Notes under the pieces: model-generated | Told to the model about the DNA's origin: nothing | The model's input: the letters and a program-made list of their open reading frames with translations, nothing else | Database searches by the model: none | From: a virus | Virus record (IMG/VR): IMGVR_UViG_3300035698_010566 | Location: 1-46,451 of that record | Strand: one strand, 5' to 3' | Length of the DNA: 46,451 nucleotides | Shown here: piece by piece, positions 1-8,163 of the stretch | How the letters are laid out: each line of letters starts with the position of its first letter | Numbering within the stretch: position 1 is the first letter of the stretch | Made by a program: the position numbers and the translations under genes

Positions 1-2
1 AG

Positions 3-65
3 ACTTCGGATCGTTTTCCGGAGTTTGCGAACATCAAAGGATGGTTGGAGGAGCGGACCAATTGA
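3..65 (+). CDS. C-terminal end of a rightward gene (partial)
   Basis: Reading frame 3 is open from the window edge to a TGA at 63-65 and gives the tail RFPEFANIKGWLEERTN. This mixed charged and aromatic composition looks like a genuine protein end. A rightward gene here would be convergent with the leftward fibre gene ending at 155, leaving about 90 bases between them, which is a normal arrangement. Only about 20 codons are visible, so no family can be assigned, and the frame could be open by chance. Confidence 0.35.
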   Translation, partial: TSDRFPEFANIKGWLEERTN

Positions 66-154
66 AGCTTCTTCCCGTACAAAGGACAATATAGCACAAG
101 AAAGGAGCACATATCAAGCCTTCAGTTGCAATACCAAGCAGGAGCACCAATTCA

Positions 155-2086
155 CTACCCCACAGACAGGTAACGGACCCTGTAGGTGTTCTCACTGGTG
201 AGGATGTTTGCCCCAATCTCAAGGCGGGCAACACCAGCAGCACCACCATTGGTGATACGGAATTCACTCAGGGTGGTGGCTGCAACGCCACTGCCCTTGT
301 TGACCATGTCTGCGACACCATTGCGGAAACACTGCCCATAGAAATCAGTCTTCGTCCCAATGATTGCCGTGGCGATCAGGTCATGGTAGGCACCATCCCC
401 TCCCGCAGTGCAGGTGGCAGCTGTGTAGTCTTCCTCACGGAACTGGATGTTCAACTCCACGGTACTGATTGCATTGGTGGGGACGTACAGGCGGTAGCCG
501 TTGGCAGAATCAAGGTCGATAGTGCTGTTGTCGATCTTGACGTTCAACCCATTGGTGGAATCCATGTAGATCGGGTTGTTAGCCACATCGGCATCACCCA
601 CTGCTGTGACCTCCACAGCATAGAGCTTGAGGCCCACAGCATCAGCTGCGACAGCAACCCCATTTCCCGCCCCCACAGCTAGAGCGGAACCGCCACCGCC
701 GGTCAGGCCAGCACCTGCAACCGAGCTGTTGAGCTGGGTTCCGGTGATGCCAGCGTCCTTCACAGCAAGCTCACCCACTGCGTGGGTGAGCGTAGAGTCA
801 TCAGTGTCCACACCCACACCATCTCCATCGACGTATGCAGGTGCCACCGACGTGTCCGCTCCGGAATACGCATCCACGGAGAGGGTAGAGCCCGCCCCCC
901 CATCAATGCCATTGCCTTGGGCAGCAAGGCGAAGGTTCGCAGAACCATCTGCCTCGATCCCTGTCCCAGCAATCGCACTGACATCAAGACCCACACCGTT
1001 GGCACCAACGTTGACAGCCTGGATGTTGCCTCCAGTCGCAGCGTCCGGATTGACCGAAAGTGTCGAACCGGACCCACCAGCAATCCCATTGCCTTGAGTT
1101 GCAAGCCGCACACCGGAGTTGATCTCCAGACCTGTGCTTACATTGACCCCAAAGTCGTCTGCGTTCATCGTGATAGATGTGTCCGCAGCAATGGCATCGA
1201 GAGTGTTGCCTGACTTGGTTAGCCCGGTACCTGCATTGATCTGACCAGCACCTGTGAACTGAATCCACTCCCCAGACGGCACAGACCCGTCGAACACAAA
1301 GCCTGCGTTCTCGTTGACGGACCCTTCACCCACGATCAAAATGGCATCCCCATCCGAGGGGGATGCCAACGCCGGGGTGAGGCTCGTGCCATCCCACTCT
1401 GCAACCTTGGTCTCATCCACACCGTCTGTGAGGGGGCCATACAACACAGTCGCAAGTTCAGCAATCACTGCACGAGAACTCAGAGGGGGGAATCCTCCGG
1501 CATTGGCAACAATGATCTTCCAGTCTGCCCCGTTGTATTCTACGAGATCCCCAATGGCCAGCAGGTCAGATGCTCCCGCAGCAGGGGTCCCAACACCACC
1601 CGCAACAACGGTCCAGCCAGAAACAGGAACCAGGATGTCGATCTGCCCAATCGTGCGTGTGCCGATGTAGTCTTTGACATCTGCAGGTGTGAGCCAGTGA
1701 AGCCCAGTGATCGCGGAATCCACATAGGACTTGTTGACAGAGTCATTTGCGCTGTCAGGGGTGCCCGTGATCTGCAGGGTGTCCACTGTGTGAGTGCTGA
1801 CGTGTGTGCCTGAATATCCGACGATGCCTGTAGCGGTTGCTAGACCCACAGTCGTTGCCGCCACAGAGATCCCTGTGCCTGCTCCAACAGCAATAGCAGA
1901 ACCTGCTCCACCAGACAGACCGCTGCCCGCAAATGCCGCGGGGATTTGTAGGCCTGTAGCTCCCCGCTCCACATTGGTGCCATCTACTGCAACACGGACC
2001 GAGCTAGGGGTTGACCCTTCAAGGTAGCTCTCCAGTGCAGTGTTAGCCACACTGTCAATCCGCACCTGGTCAAAACGAATTCCCAT
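155..2086 (-). CDS. Tail fibre protein with glycine-rich repeats
   Basis: A 643-residue protein of the tail-fibre type. A Gly/Ala/Val repeat unit of the form GNGIxGGxGSTLSV recurs near residues 325-345 and 384-403. Looser copies (SGLSGGAGSAIAVGAG and AGLTGGGGSALAVGAG) lie near 50-80 and 455-475. A stretch reading DSVNKSYVDSAITGLHW near residue 120 matches the (D)xxNKxYVDxxxxGLxW signature of T4-like and other phage fibres, and INAGTGLTKSGNTLD is also typical of trimeric fibre shafts. The last 60 or so residues (FRNGVADM to YRVRY) match the end of the next gene upstream, suggesting a shared tip or trimerisation domain. This is the last gene of the leftward fibre cluster. ATG start. Role in host contact is inferred; the receptor is unknown. 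Confidence 0.8.
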   Translation of the reverse strand: MGIRFDQVRIDSVANTALESYLEGSTPSSVRVAVDGTNVERGATGLQIPAAFAGSGLSGGAGSAIAVGAGTGISVAATTVGLATATGIVGYSGTHVSTHTVDTLQITGTPDSANDSVNKSYVDSAITGLHWLTPADVKDYIGTRTIGQIDILVPVSGWTVVAGGVGTPAAGASDLLAIGDLVEYNGADWKIIVANAGGFPPLSSRAVIAELATVLYGPLTDGVDETKVAEWDGTSLTPALASPSDGDAILIVGEGSVNENAGFVFDGSVPSGEWIQFTGAGQINAGTGLTKSGNTLDAIAADTSITMNADDFGVNVSTGLEINSGVRLATQGNGIAGGSGSTLSVNPDAATGGNIQAVNVGANGVGLDVSAIAGTGIEADGSANLRLAAQGNGIDGGAGSTLSVDAYSGADTSVAPAYVDGDGVGVDTDDSTLTHAVGELAVKDAGITGTQLNSSVAGAGLTGGGGSALAVGAGNGVAVAADAVGLKLYAVEVTAVGDADVANNPIYMDSTNGLNVKIDNSTIDLDSANGYRLYVPTNAISTVELNIQFREEDYTAATCTAGGDGAYHDLIATAIIGTKTDFYGQCFRNGVADMVNKGSGVAATTLSEFRITNGGAAGVARLEIGANILTSENTYRVRYLSVG

Positions 2087-2111
2087 GTAAACACCCTCAT
2101 CAGGGGTTTCA

Positions 2112-2117
2112 GATAGG
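2112..2117 (-). promoter_or_regulatory. Weak CCTAT-type element upstream of the 643-residue fibre gene
   Basis: On the minus strand the 45-base gap before the fibre start contains CCCCTATCTG, 25 bases before the ATG. It shares the CCTAT core and approximate position of the three stronger CCTATAG elements elsewhere but lacks the AG. A small CCCT-loop-AGGG hairpin overlaps the ribosome-binding region. Promoter function is inference only. Confidence 0.2.
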
Positions 2118-2131
2118 GGCTTTATTGTCGA

Positions 2132-3013
2132 TCAGGTGGTGGGGTACACCACACGGTACACATTCTCGGTGGCTGTGATGTCTGTCCCAACCTCCAGGTT
2201 TGTGCCGTTGATTCGCCACTGCAGGGCAGTGGCAGGGGCACCCACTACCTTTTCCATGTCAGCAATACCATTACGGAACAGCTCATAGACCCCGTCCAAA
2301 GCAACTGTGGTGTCAGGTGTCCCAGTTAGTGCATGTGTAGCGGGTGGCCCTGCTGCGAATGTCGCTGCTGCAAAAGTCTCCCGAGCCACCCCTTGTAGGA
2401 TCCCCATACTGGATGTGGCTGTGGTGCCCGTGTACCGGAAGCCCACCACCCAAGGGTCTGTCACCAATGCCTTGAAGTCATCCGACAGAAGCAGCAGACC
2501 CTGTGCATAGTTGAAGATCCACCCCGAGGTCTTGTTGACCCCTGTGCCCGTCTGCCCGTCCGTGGTGCTGATGAGTACCCCGCCAGCATTGGGATCTCCC
2601 TCGTAGAGGTTGATTGCATACCCGTTACTGGGCGATCCTGTTGCTTGTGGGACCAGCTGGGGAAGGAGCCACGCACCAAGTGTCGGACTCGTGGGATCCC
2701 CATAGATGGTGTATGCCACATAGGTGCTGTTGTTGGTTCCTGCCACAAGGGTCAAACGAACCGCATTCACCGCCAGGGACAGATCCTGGAGAATCCCCAC
2801 CAGGGGTCCTGCCGCATTTATCCGGGCCGCAGCCACTGTAGATGCAGGGTTCGCCCTTACCGTGTTGAGCTGCGTCCAAACGAGGTCCCCATCCAGAACA
2901 ATGCTGTAGGGGAAGAAGGTCTCAAACCAGACAGCAACGCTGTTGGCATCGATCACTCCGGCTGCAAGAGCCTTCGTGAAGAGGTTGATCCTTTCTGTTT
3001 GGGTGAAGCCCAT
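2132..3013 (-). CDS. Beta-rich tail fibre-associated protein
   Basis: A 293-residue protein rich in Val, Thr, Gly and Ala, opening MGFTQTERINLFTKALAAGV. The central part (about residues 60-200) has regular alternating hydrophobic patterns such as VNAVRLTLVAGTNNSTYVAY, suggesting beta-sandwich folds. The last 50 or so residues (LFRNGIADM, LQWRING, TENVYRVVY) match the end of the neighbouring 643-residue fibre protein, so the two probably assemble through, or are capped by, the same domain. Its ATG overlaps the TAA of the upstream 102-residue gene (TAATG), indicating translational coupling. Probably a fibre or fibre adaptor; no enzyme motif is visible. Confidence 0.65.
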   Translation of the reverse strand: MGFTQTERINLFTKALAAGVIDANSVAVWFETFFPYSIVLDGDLVWTQLNTVRANPASTVAAARINAAGPLVGILQDLSLAVNAVRLTLVAGTNNSTYVAYTIYGDPTSPTLGAWLLPQLVPQATGSPSNGYAINLYEGDPNAGGVLISTTDGQTGTGVNKTSGWIFNYAQGLLLLSDDFKALVTDPWVVGFRYTGTTATSSMGILQGVARETFAAATFAAGPPATHALTGTPDTTVALDGVYELFRNGIADMEKVVGAPATALQWRINGTNLEVGTDITATENVYRVVYPTT

Positions 3014-3321
3014 TACCTATCCTGTGAGCGGAACTGAGCAGCAAGGGCATCAAACTGCGATTGTGGAAGCCTATGAAATTCCTTCTTCAAACCGAGATCG
3101 ACTGCAAGGGAGACAATGCGCCGTATGGCATCCACCCGAACTTGCAGTTGGAAAGGGCCTGCCCATTCCCCGGGGTGGTCCTTGTACGCCACCAGCATCT
3201 CCCGGAACACCCCGATCCCAAGGGTGTACTCATCCACCCGGCTATCACTAATGCGAACGGCAAAGACAACTTGCCCCTCGGGCAACACCGTCACGCGGAG
3301 TGAATCAAAAAAGTGCAGCAT
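3013..3321 (-). CDS. Small protein of the fibre cluster, unknown
   Basis: A 102-residue protein, MLHFFDSLRVTVLPEG to FRSQDR. The first half looks beta-stranded (VVFAVRISDSRVDEYTLGIGVF, with alternating hydrophobics); the second half is helical and charged (VDAIRRIVSLAVDLGLKKEFHRL). It has no signal peptide, membrane segment or cysteine cluster. It sits between two fibre genes, 11 bases after the stop of the 1451-residue fibre, and its TAA overlaps the next ATG. Its size, position and helical end would suit a fibre-assembly chaperone or small adaptor, but this is inference from context; no family is recognised. Confidence 0.6.
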   Translation of the reverse strand: MLHFFDSLRVTVLPEGQVVFAVRISDSRVDEYTLGIGVFREMLVAYKDHPGEWAGPFQLQVRVDAIRRIVSLAVDLGLKKEFHRLPQSQFDALAAQFRSQDR

Positions 3322-3332
3322 CGAGAAACACC

Positions 3333-6300
3333 CTAGAAGAACGTCAGCTCATAGCTGTCAATTTTGACCGTAGCGGTGATGATCTTCACCTCTACAAAGA
3401 CACCCGTTTCACAAGTGAACCCGCCGAAGGTTGCATTGATAGTATTACCTGCGGAAGTGCCTTCCCTGATGTGCCCATCAGTGACACCATCGTCAAAGGT
3501 GGCGAAGTTGTACAGAGCACCATCCAACCGAAGCGGGAACGCCGTTGCAGGCCCGAAGTTGCCACCCGTAGCAGAAGCCCGTCGCCGGATGTAAATCTCA
3601 ATGTCCCCATTGGCTAGGTCGGTCGCAGCATCCGCAACGAACGTGCCTGAGAACACCATCTGGAAACTGGAACGGTTCAACCCGGTAGTGTCCACAATGG
3701 TTCGGTAATGGCTCACGGGTGCCCCCTGTGCTGTGTAGTTCGGATTTGCACCACCGAGATCCGGCTTGAAAGTGGACCAATCAGGGTTGAGTGAATCCGG
3801 CCCATCAGACCGGACGTAGGTAGCCTGATTCGGGACCATCATCTTGCTGCCCATGACAAGAGCATTTCCTGCGGTGAGGAGAGCAGTGGTTACCCAGTTG
3901 CCCGCGGGGTTCCCTGCGTTGTAGGTGGAATCCTGCCGCAGAGACTCATCATCGAAGTATTCGATCAGAACCGTGGCTGTCGTGCTGTGGGTGTCCACAA
4001 GAATGGACGCCCCTGCCGAAGGCACTGCCGCACCATCTCCCCACGGATCTCGCGGTGTTGCAGCAATAGACCCTGTGGGACCCATGTATCTGTGGTCTGC
4101 CACGGTGATCGTCCAAGCCGTGTAGCCATAGGTCACATTGTCCGTGTCTTCGTCGTTCGTCCACCCCCCGAAATAGGCAGCGCCCAACCCGAAGGGGCTG
4201 TGCCCCAGGTCAGCAACGGCATACTCAGTGCCGATAAGACTCAGGTTCACTGTGGTTCGAGACGTATTCCGGTTGAGCTGGTCAATGTCAGCAACACCAA
4301 CAGTGAAATCCGAACCTACGATGTAATACTCGATACCTGACAGGTGCTTGGTGACGACACTTCCGACAGTCTCCACCATAGTAGTTGCACCGCCCAGACT
4401 GGGGGTCGTGGGATTCGTGTCGAGGAACACATCGGTCTGTGAGTAGGTATAGGGCCCAGATCCATCTGTTATGGAGTCTGGCGTGTGGGTAGAATCGACG
4501 TGATAGCGCCCACCATCTCGACTGTTGGCTGTGAACACAGCATCCACATCCACAGCAATGGAGGCATTGGCCTTGAATCGGAAGGTGTCTGCTGCATAGC
4601 CCGTGATGGTGACAACAATCCGGGTCGAAGGTGACGTGTGGACAGCATTACCAGTAATCACACCTGTGGTGTAGCTTTCTAGGGGTGTCACACCATCTGC
4701 ATCGTACACCACGACGGTCATGGTGGAATCACCACCAAACCCCGTGGTCGTGCTCGGGGTCGTGAATGTGGCAGTGCCATCCGAAGTGGCGATCTGGTTT
4801 GAGGCTGCCCAACCACCAGTGGCAAAGGGAGTACCCTCTCCACCGCTGGGTGTCGAGATGTGGCAGGAGAGACGTGTCACAGAATCCGTTACTGCCTGAC
4901 TCCCGTTGTCTCCATCAGCAGTATCCCAATGCGAATCGAAGGTCGCAGGCGGGATGTAGATGCTGGCCACCGTCCCGATGCTGAACGCCTTGACATCAGC
5001 ACCAACGAAGTTGATGACCCCGAAGGTGCCAAGACTGACTCCCTCATCCTGAATCTCGACTGTTCCGGCAGCTGCTGCCGAGAGGTTGAGATTCGAGACA
5101 CCCAGGGCAGTTCTGAAGTAGAGGTCCCCGGACACAAGACCGCTTGTCCCATCAGAAACAAACAGCCCACCCTCTGCTGCCCCCACAGTGGGTACTGTGG
5201 CAAAGCTGAAAACCATGGCTGTGGGATCAATAACCCCAGGAACCGTAAGTTTCCCTGTGTCCGCATTGTAGATGAGGGGGCCCGCAGCACCACCCACACC
5301 CACAGTCAACTCGTTGTCCGCAGAAGCTTGCATGACAACAGTGTCTGGCCATGTGCCATCCACCTGGGCTTGCCCATCGAAGACACCAAGAGCAGTGTCT
5401 AGGGTCCCGCTTACAGTGTCGTTGAGATAGTGAACTTCAGCATTGATCCCGGTGGCAAAGGAGGTGATCTGAATCACACCACCGCCGGAATCCACAGCTG
5501 TCACATGCTCAGAAGCATTGATCAACACGAGAACTGCAGCCAGGTTGTCCGCTGCTCCCACTGCGATTTCAACCGCGCCCATGTTCGTTGCAAACCGAAT
5601 GGTTCCTGCAACTCCACCAACGAAAGCACCAGCTGCCGTGAGAGTCGCTGCCGTTGCCGCAGTAGGGTCAACCAAAATCAGAGAGGCTGTAGACCCGAAG
5701 GTGCTATCCCCAGGAGCAAGGTAGACGTTGCCTGCTTCACCAGCCAGGACATCCACAGCAGAACCTGCTTGGATGTACACGGATGCAGCATCCGGTGTGG
5801 TCAGTCCCGCAGAGAGTGCATCGCCACCCCGAAGGATGGCACGCCCGATGTTGGCACCACCCTCAGAGGACATCGTCTGGAGACGAAGGTTGAAGTTCCG
5901 GTAGGTGGGACTTCCTGAGGAGTTGCCAACCAGCAGTGCAGAAGCACCGAAAGGAGCATTGCCTGGGGTGATTGTGAGCCCCATGGTGACCTTCGGGCCA
6001 TTCCCAAAGGGGTTGGGGTCTATGTCGATCTCGGGCTTCCCGATAGCGCCCACTTCCACATTGGACACGACCTGAAGACGCCCATCGGTGTTGTCCGGAG
6101 GGATCGGGTCAGAAGGAGCCGCAGCGTCTACGATCTGAACAGCACCCTGGTCCGCAACGATTGTGCGACCTGCACCACCACCCACACCGCCGTCATAGGC
6201 ATCATCCAGGGTCTGAACCAGTGCAGCATAGGCGTACACCTCATCCAGAGCGTCCTGGACGTTCTCTGCTGTCATGCCACTTGCAGCATTGTCGTAGAAC

Positions 6301-7688
6301 AGGCTCGTGGACTTCGTTGTTGCAGTCAGGCTTGTGGGAGCGCCACCGGGGACTACGATGCTTCCGTACTCGGAGGATCCCAAACTGAGAGTGGTGGCAC
6401 CGGCAATGTTTGTGATGTCAAACGACACATCACCCTGGATGTAGCACCACCGCAGATACAACCCCACAATTCCTGCAAAGGGGCCCGCACTCGGGTGGAT
6501 GAGGAGGGGATCTCCACCTGTGACTTCGACCCTGCAGTATTCCAGGGTGAGGCTTCCCGCAGAGGATGCAATGCTCCACGAACCTGCCCCTCCTGTAGAG
6601 AGGATCCGGCAGTCCGAAAATTCCGCAGAGACACTGACCACGAGACCCAGATTGATGCTGGTCCCGCTTGTCCCAACCACCGTTGTCCGCTTGGCTGTCA
6701 GAGTACCTGCAACGTGCTCCAAAGCCACACGGTCTGTGAAGGCTCCACTAGCCGCCTGCACCACACAGGAGTCCAGCTCCATGGTCCCTGCTTCCAGACG
6801 AAGGGCAGCACCCACGGCTGCGGACACTCCTGCTTGGTAGAAGACACAACGGTGTGCCACGAAGGTTCCCGCACCCGTCTTTCGAGTCGCACCCGCTGTG
6901 ACTGCACTCCCCGTGTTCTCCAGCATCAGGTTGGACAGGATCGTGAGATCCCCTGCCCCGGTGTGTGCCACTACATGAGTCCCGGTGCCCCCTGCATTTG
7001 CACAACGGAGGATGACTGTGCGGTCGGCCAGGACACCCGTGGAATTCCCAGGCCACCCAAGGACATGGACATAGGGTCGGAACGTGATGTCTTCAATGTA
7101 CGTCCCAGGGCGAACCAACACGACCCAAGGAGCAATTGCAGAGGGAGTCTGTGTGCCTGCATAATCGATGCCTTCCTGAACGGTCTCGTAGTCCCCGTAC
7201 CCTTCCGTGCTGGGGTTGGCATCTACATAGACAACCCTTCCAGAACTGGACACCGTTGCCAGGAACCCCAACAAGGTCGACAGGTTGGTGTTCTGCTCGT
7301 CTGCCCACCCGGAGGTAGTGATGTCGACCGGCACAGGGATGCTGGAGCTAATCTGCTCACCAGCTGCCACAAGTCCGATGTCTCCGAAGATGGTGAGGAA
7401 CCGAGTACGAACGTATTGCGTGTTCTCGGTGATCAGACCCAGATCGACGGTGAGCCGGATGAGGTAAGGGCCCTCTTTGTCGACAGTGAAGCTCCCCGGG
7501 GATGCCGCTGTGACACTCCCCGAGAATACAGCAGTAGACCCCACAGGCTTGTAGGCCATTGTCCAGGAGTAGGTGGTTGCAACGTCAACAGAATTGACTG
7601 TGACCACATCCCCCAAGACGAGGTCGTCTCTGCTCGCACCAGTCACTGGGACCAATGCATTGACCAAGCTGCGGATGTTGGCTGCCAT
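3333..7688 (-). CDS. Large modular tail fibre with beta-helix domain
   Basis: A 1451-residue fibre. Residues 1-133 form an N-terminal module, including a PKD/Ig-like segment (TTYSWTMAYKPVGSTAVFSG), that is nearly collinear with the start of the 482-residue fibre encoded upstream. Residues about 150-430 look like a right-handed beta-helix of the pectin-lyase type: VVYVDANPSTEGYGDYETVQ, then WVVLVRPGTYIEDITF, then repeated short strands each with a Cys or aromatic (RCVFYQ, DSCVV, SDCRIL, EYCRVEV, LRWCYI). The phage-fibre motif FYDNAASGMTAENVQDAL follows near 464-481. A KLTVPGVIDPTAMVF ... EGGLFVSDGTSG segment is also shared with the 482-residue fibre. The C-terminus is another beta domain ending SYELTFF. 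Probably a long host-contacting fibre or tailspike. The beta-helix could bind or degrade polysaccharide, but no catalytic residues can be identified by eye. Confidence 0.82.
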   Translation of the reverse strand: MAANIRSLVNALVPVTGASRDDLVLGDVVTVNSVDVATTYSWTMAYKPVGSTAVFSGSVTAASPGSFTVDKEGPYLIRLTVDLGLITENTQYVRTRFLTIFGDIGLVAAGEQISSSIPVPVDITTSGWADEQNTNLSTLLGFLATVSSSGRVVYVDANPSTEGYGDYETVQEGIDYAGTQTPSAIAPWVVLVRPGTYIEDITFRPYVHVLGWPGNSTGVLADRTVILRCANAGGTGTHVVAHTGAGDLTILSNLMLENTGSAVTAGATRKTGAGTFVAHRCVFYQAGVSAAVGAALRLEAGTMELDSCVVQAASGAFTDRVALEHVAGTLTAKRTTVVGTSGTSINLGLVVSVSAEFSDCRILSTGGAGSWSIASSAGSLTLEYCRVEVTGGDPLLIHPSAGPFAGIVGLYLRWCYIQGDVSFDITNIAGATTLSLGSSEYGSIVVPGGAPTSLTATTKSTSLFYDNAASGMTAENVQDALDEVYAYAALVQTLDDAYDGGVGGGAGRTIVADQGAVQIVDAAAPSDPIPPDNTDGRLQVVSNVEVGAIGKPEIDIDPNPFGNGPKVTMGLTITPGNAPFGASALLVGNSSGSPTYRNFNLRLQTMSSEGGANIGRAILRGGDALSAGLTTPDAASVYIQAGSAVDVLAGEAGNVYLAPGDSTFGSTASLILVDPTAATAATLTAAGAFVGGVAGTIRFATNMGAVEIAVGAADNLAAVLVLINASEHVTAVDSGGGVIQITSFATGINAEVHYLNDTVSGTLDTALGVFDGQAQVDGTWPDTVVMQASADNELTVGVGGAAGPLIYNADTGKLTVPGVIDPTAMVFSFATVPTVGAAEGGLFVSDGTSGLVSGDLYFRTALGVSNLNLSAAAAGTVEIQDEGVSLGTFGVINFVGADVKAFSIGTVASIYIPPATFDSHWDTADGDNGSQAVTDSVTRLSCHISTPSGGEGTPFATGGWAASNQIATSDGTATFTTPSTTTGFGGDSTMTVVVYDADGVTPLESYTTGVITGNAVHTSPSTRIVVTITGYAADTFRFKANASIAVDVDAVFTANSRDGGRYHVDSTHTPDSITDGSGPYTYSQTDVFLDTNPTTPSLGGATTMVETVGSVVTKHLSGIEYYIVGSDFTVGVADIDQLNRNTSRTTVNLSLIGTEYAVADLGHSPFGLGAAYFGGWTNDEDTDNVTYGYTAWTITVADHRYMGPTGSIAATPRDPWGDGAAVPSAGASILVDTHSTTATVLIEYFDDESLRQDSTYNAGNPAGNWVTTALLTAGNALVMGSKMMVPNQATYVRSDGPDSLNPDWSTFKPDLGGANPNYTAQGAPVSHYRTIVDTTGLNRSSFQMVFSGTFVADAATDLANGDIEIYIRRRASATGGNFGPATAFPLRLDGALYNFATFDDGVTDGHIREGTSAGNTINATFGGFTCETGVFVEVKIITATVKIDSYELTFF

Positions 7689-7723
7689 CCTGTATCCCCC
7701 AGAAGTACTCTACCCCTGCGACA

Positions 7724-7730
7724 CTATAGG
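7724..7730 (-). promoter_or_regulatory. CCTATAG element, candidate late promoter
   Basis: The 52-base gap before the 1451-residue fibre gene reads, on the minus strand, GTCCTATAGTGTCGCAG followed by GGGTAGAGTAC. The element lies 35 bases before the ATG. The same GTCCTATAG and GTAGAGT blocks, similarly spaced, occur before the 482-residue fibre gene, and CCTATAGT also occurs before the gp25-like gene. TATAGT resembles a bacterial -10 box and no -35 box is visible. CTATAG is palindromic, so direction is set only by the flanks and by the genes. Confidence 0.4.
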
Positions 7731-7740
7731 ACGCCCACCG

Positions 7741-8163
7741 TCAGACAGCTCTCAGGGATACGGAGCCTGCGGACAGGACATCCGTCACATCAGCACCCGT
7801 TACGGACAAGCGGACCTCGTAGACCTTCTCTGTTGTCTTCAAGTTGCCGGCGGCAACCCCCACAGTCAGGGCAGCAGAAGCGACCTTGATGGGGGAGACA
7901 CTCGTAGTTTGGAGAAGGGCTCCGGTCACGGCCTCACCATCGGTTAGGTTGTACAGCTGGATACTTCCAGTGTCTGCAACCTTGGTTACCGACATTACAG
8001 CCTCGAAGGTGAAAGCCCTGCGCCCATAGTCCAGAGGGGTGTAGGCGAACTGGCCCAACGCCAACGTTCCGTTGGGGTTGTCTACGGCTGCTGTTTCTAC
8101 GATGAGTGTTCTCTCTCTCCCGGCAACAGCCAGCAGAGCAGAGGCAGGGGAATCATAAGGCAT
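7741..8163 (-). CDS. Small beta-sandwich fibre-cluster protein
   Basis: A 140-residue protein with strongly alternating beta-strand character (FTFEAVMSVTKVADTGSIQL, then YNLTDGEAVTG, then KTTEKVYEVRLSVTGADVTD). The pattern of an aromatic-rich strand, LYNLTDGE, then EKVYEVRL is what one expects of a small jelly-roll or Ig-like domain used as a virion decoration or fibre tip. Its ATG overlaps the TGA of the 482-residue fibre gene by one base (TGATG), so the two are probably translated together. A 52-base gap with a CCTATAG element separates it from the next gene. No catalytic motif; the exact role is not known. Confidence 0.6.
   Translation of the reverse strand: MPYDSPASALLAVAGRERTLIVETAAVDNPNGTLALGQFAYTPLDYGRRAFTFEAVMSVTKVADTGSIQLYNLTDGEAVTGALLQTTSVSPIKVASAALTVGVAAGNLKTTEKVYEVRLSVTGADVTDVLSAGSVSLRAV

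Noticed and set aside
66-154. Terminator between the two convergent genes at the left edge
   Set aside because: I see no stable hairpin followed by a T run in these 89 bases, so none is reported.
7718-7732. CACTATAGG on the plus strand, resembling the T7 promoter core
   Set aside because: It would transcribe antisense to the fibre genes, lacks the upstream T7 recognition block, and is simply the reverse complement of the palindromic CCTATAG element.
6495-7889. A 464-codon open frame on the plus strand opposite the long fibre gene
   Set aside because: It is antisense to a clearly fibre-like protein, has a Cys/Arg/His-rich composition typical of frames read opposite Ala/Gly/Thr/Val-rich coding sequence, and has no convincing ribosome-binding site.
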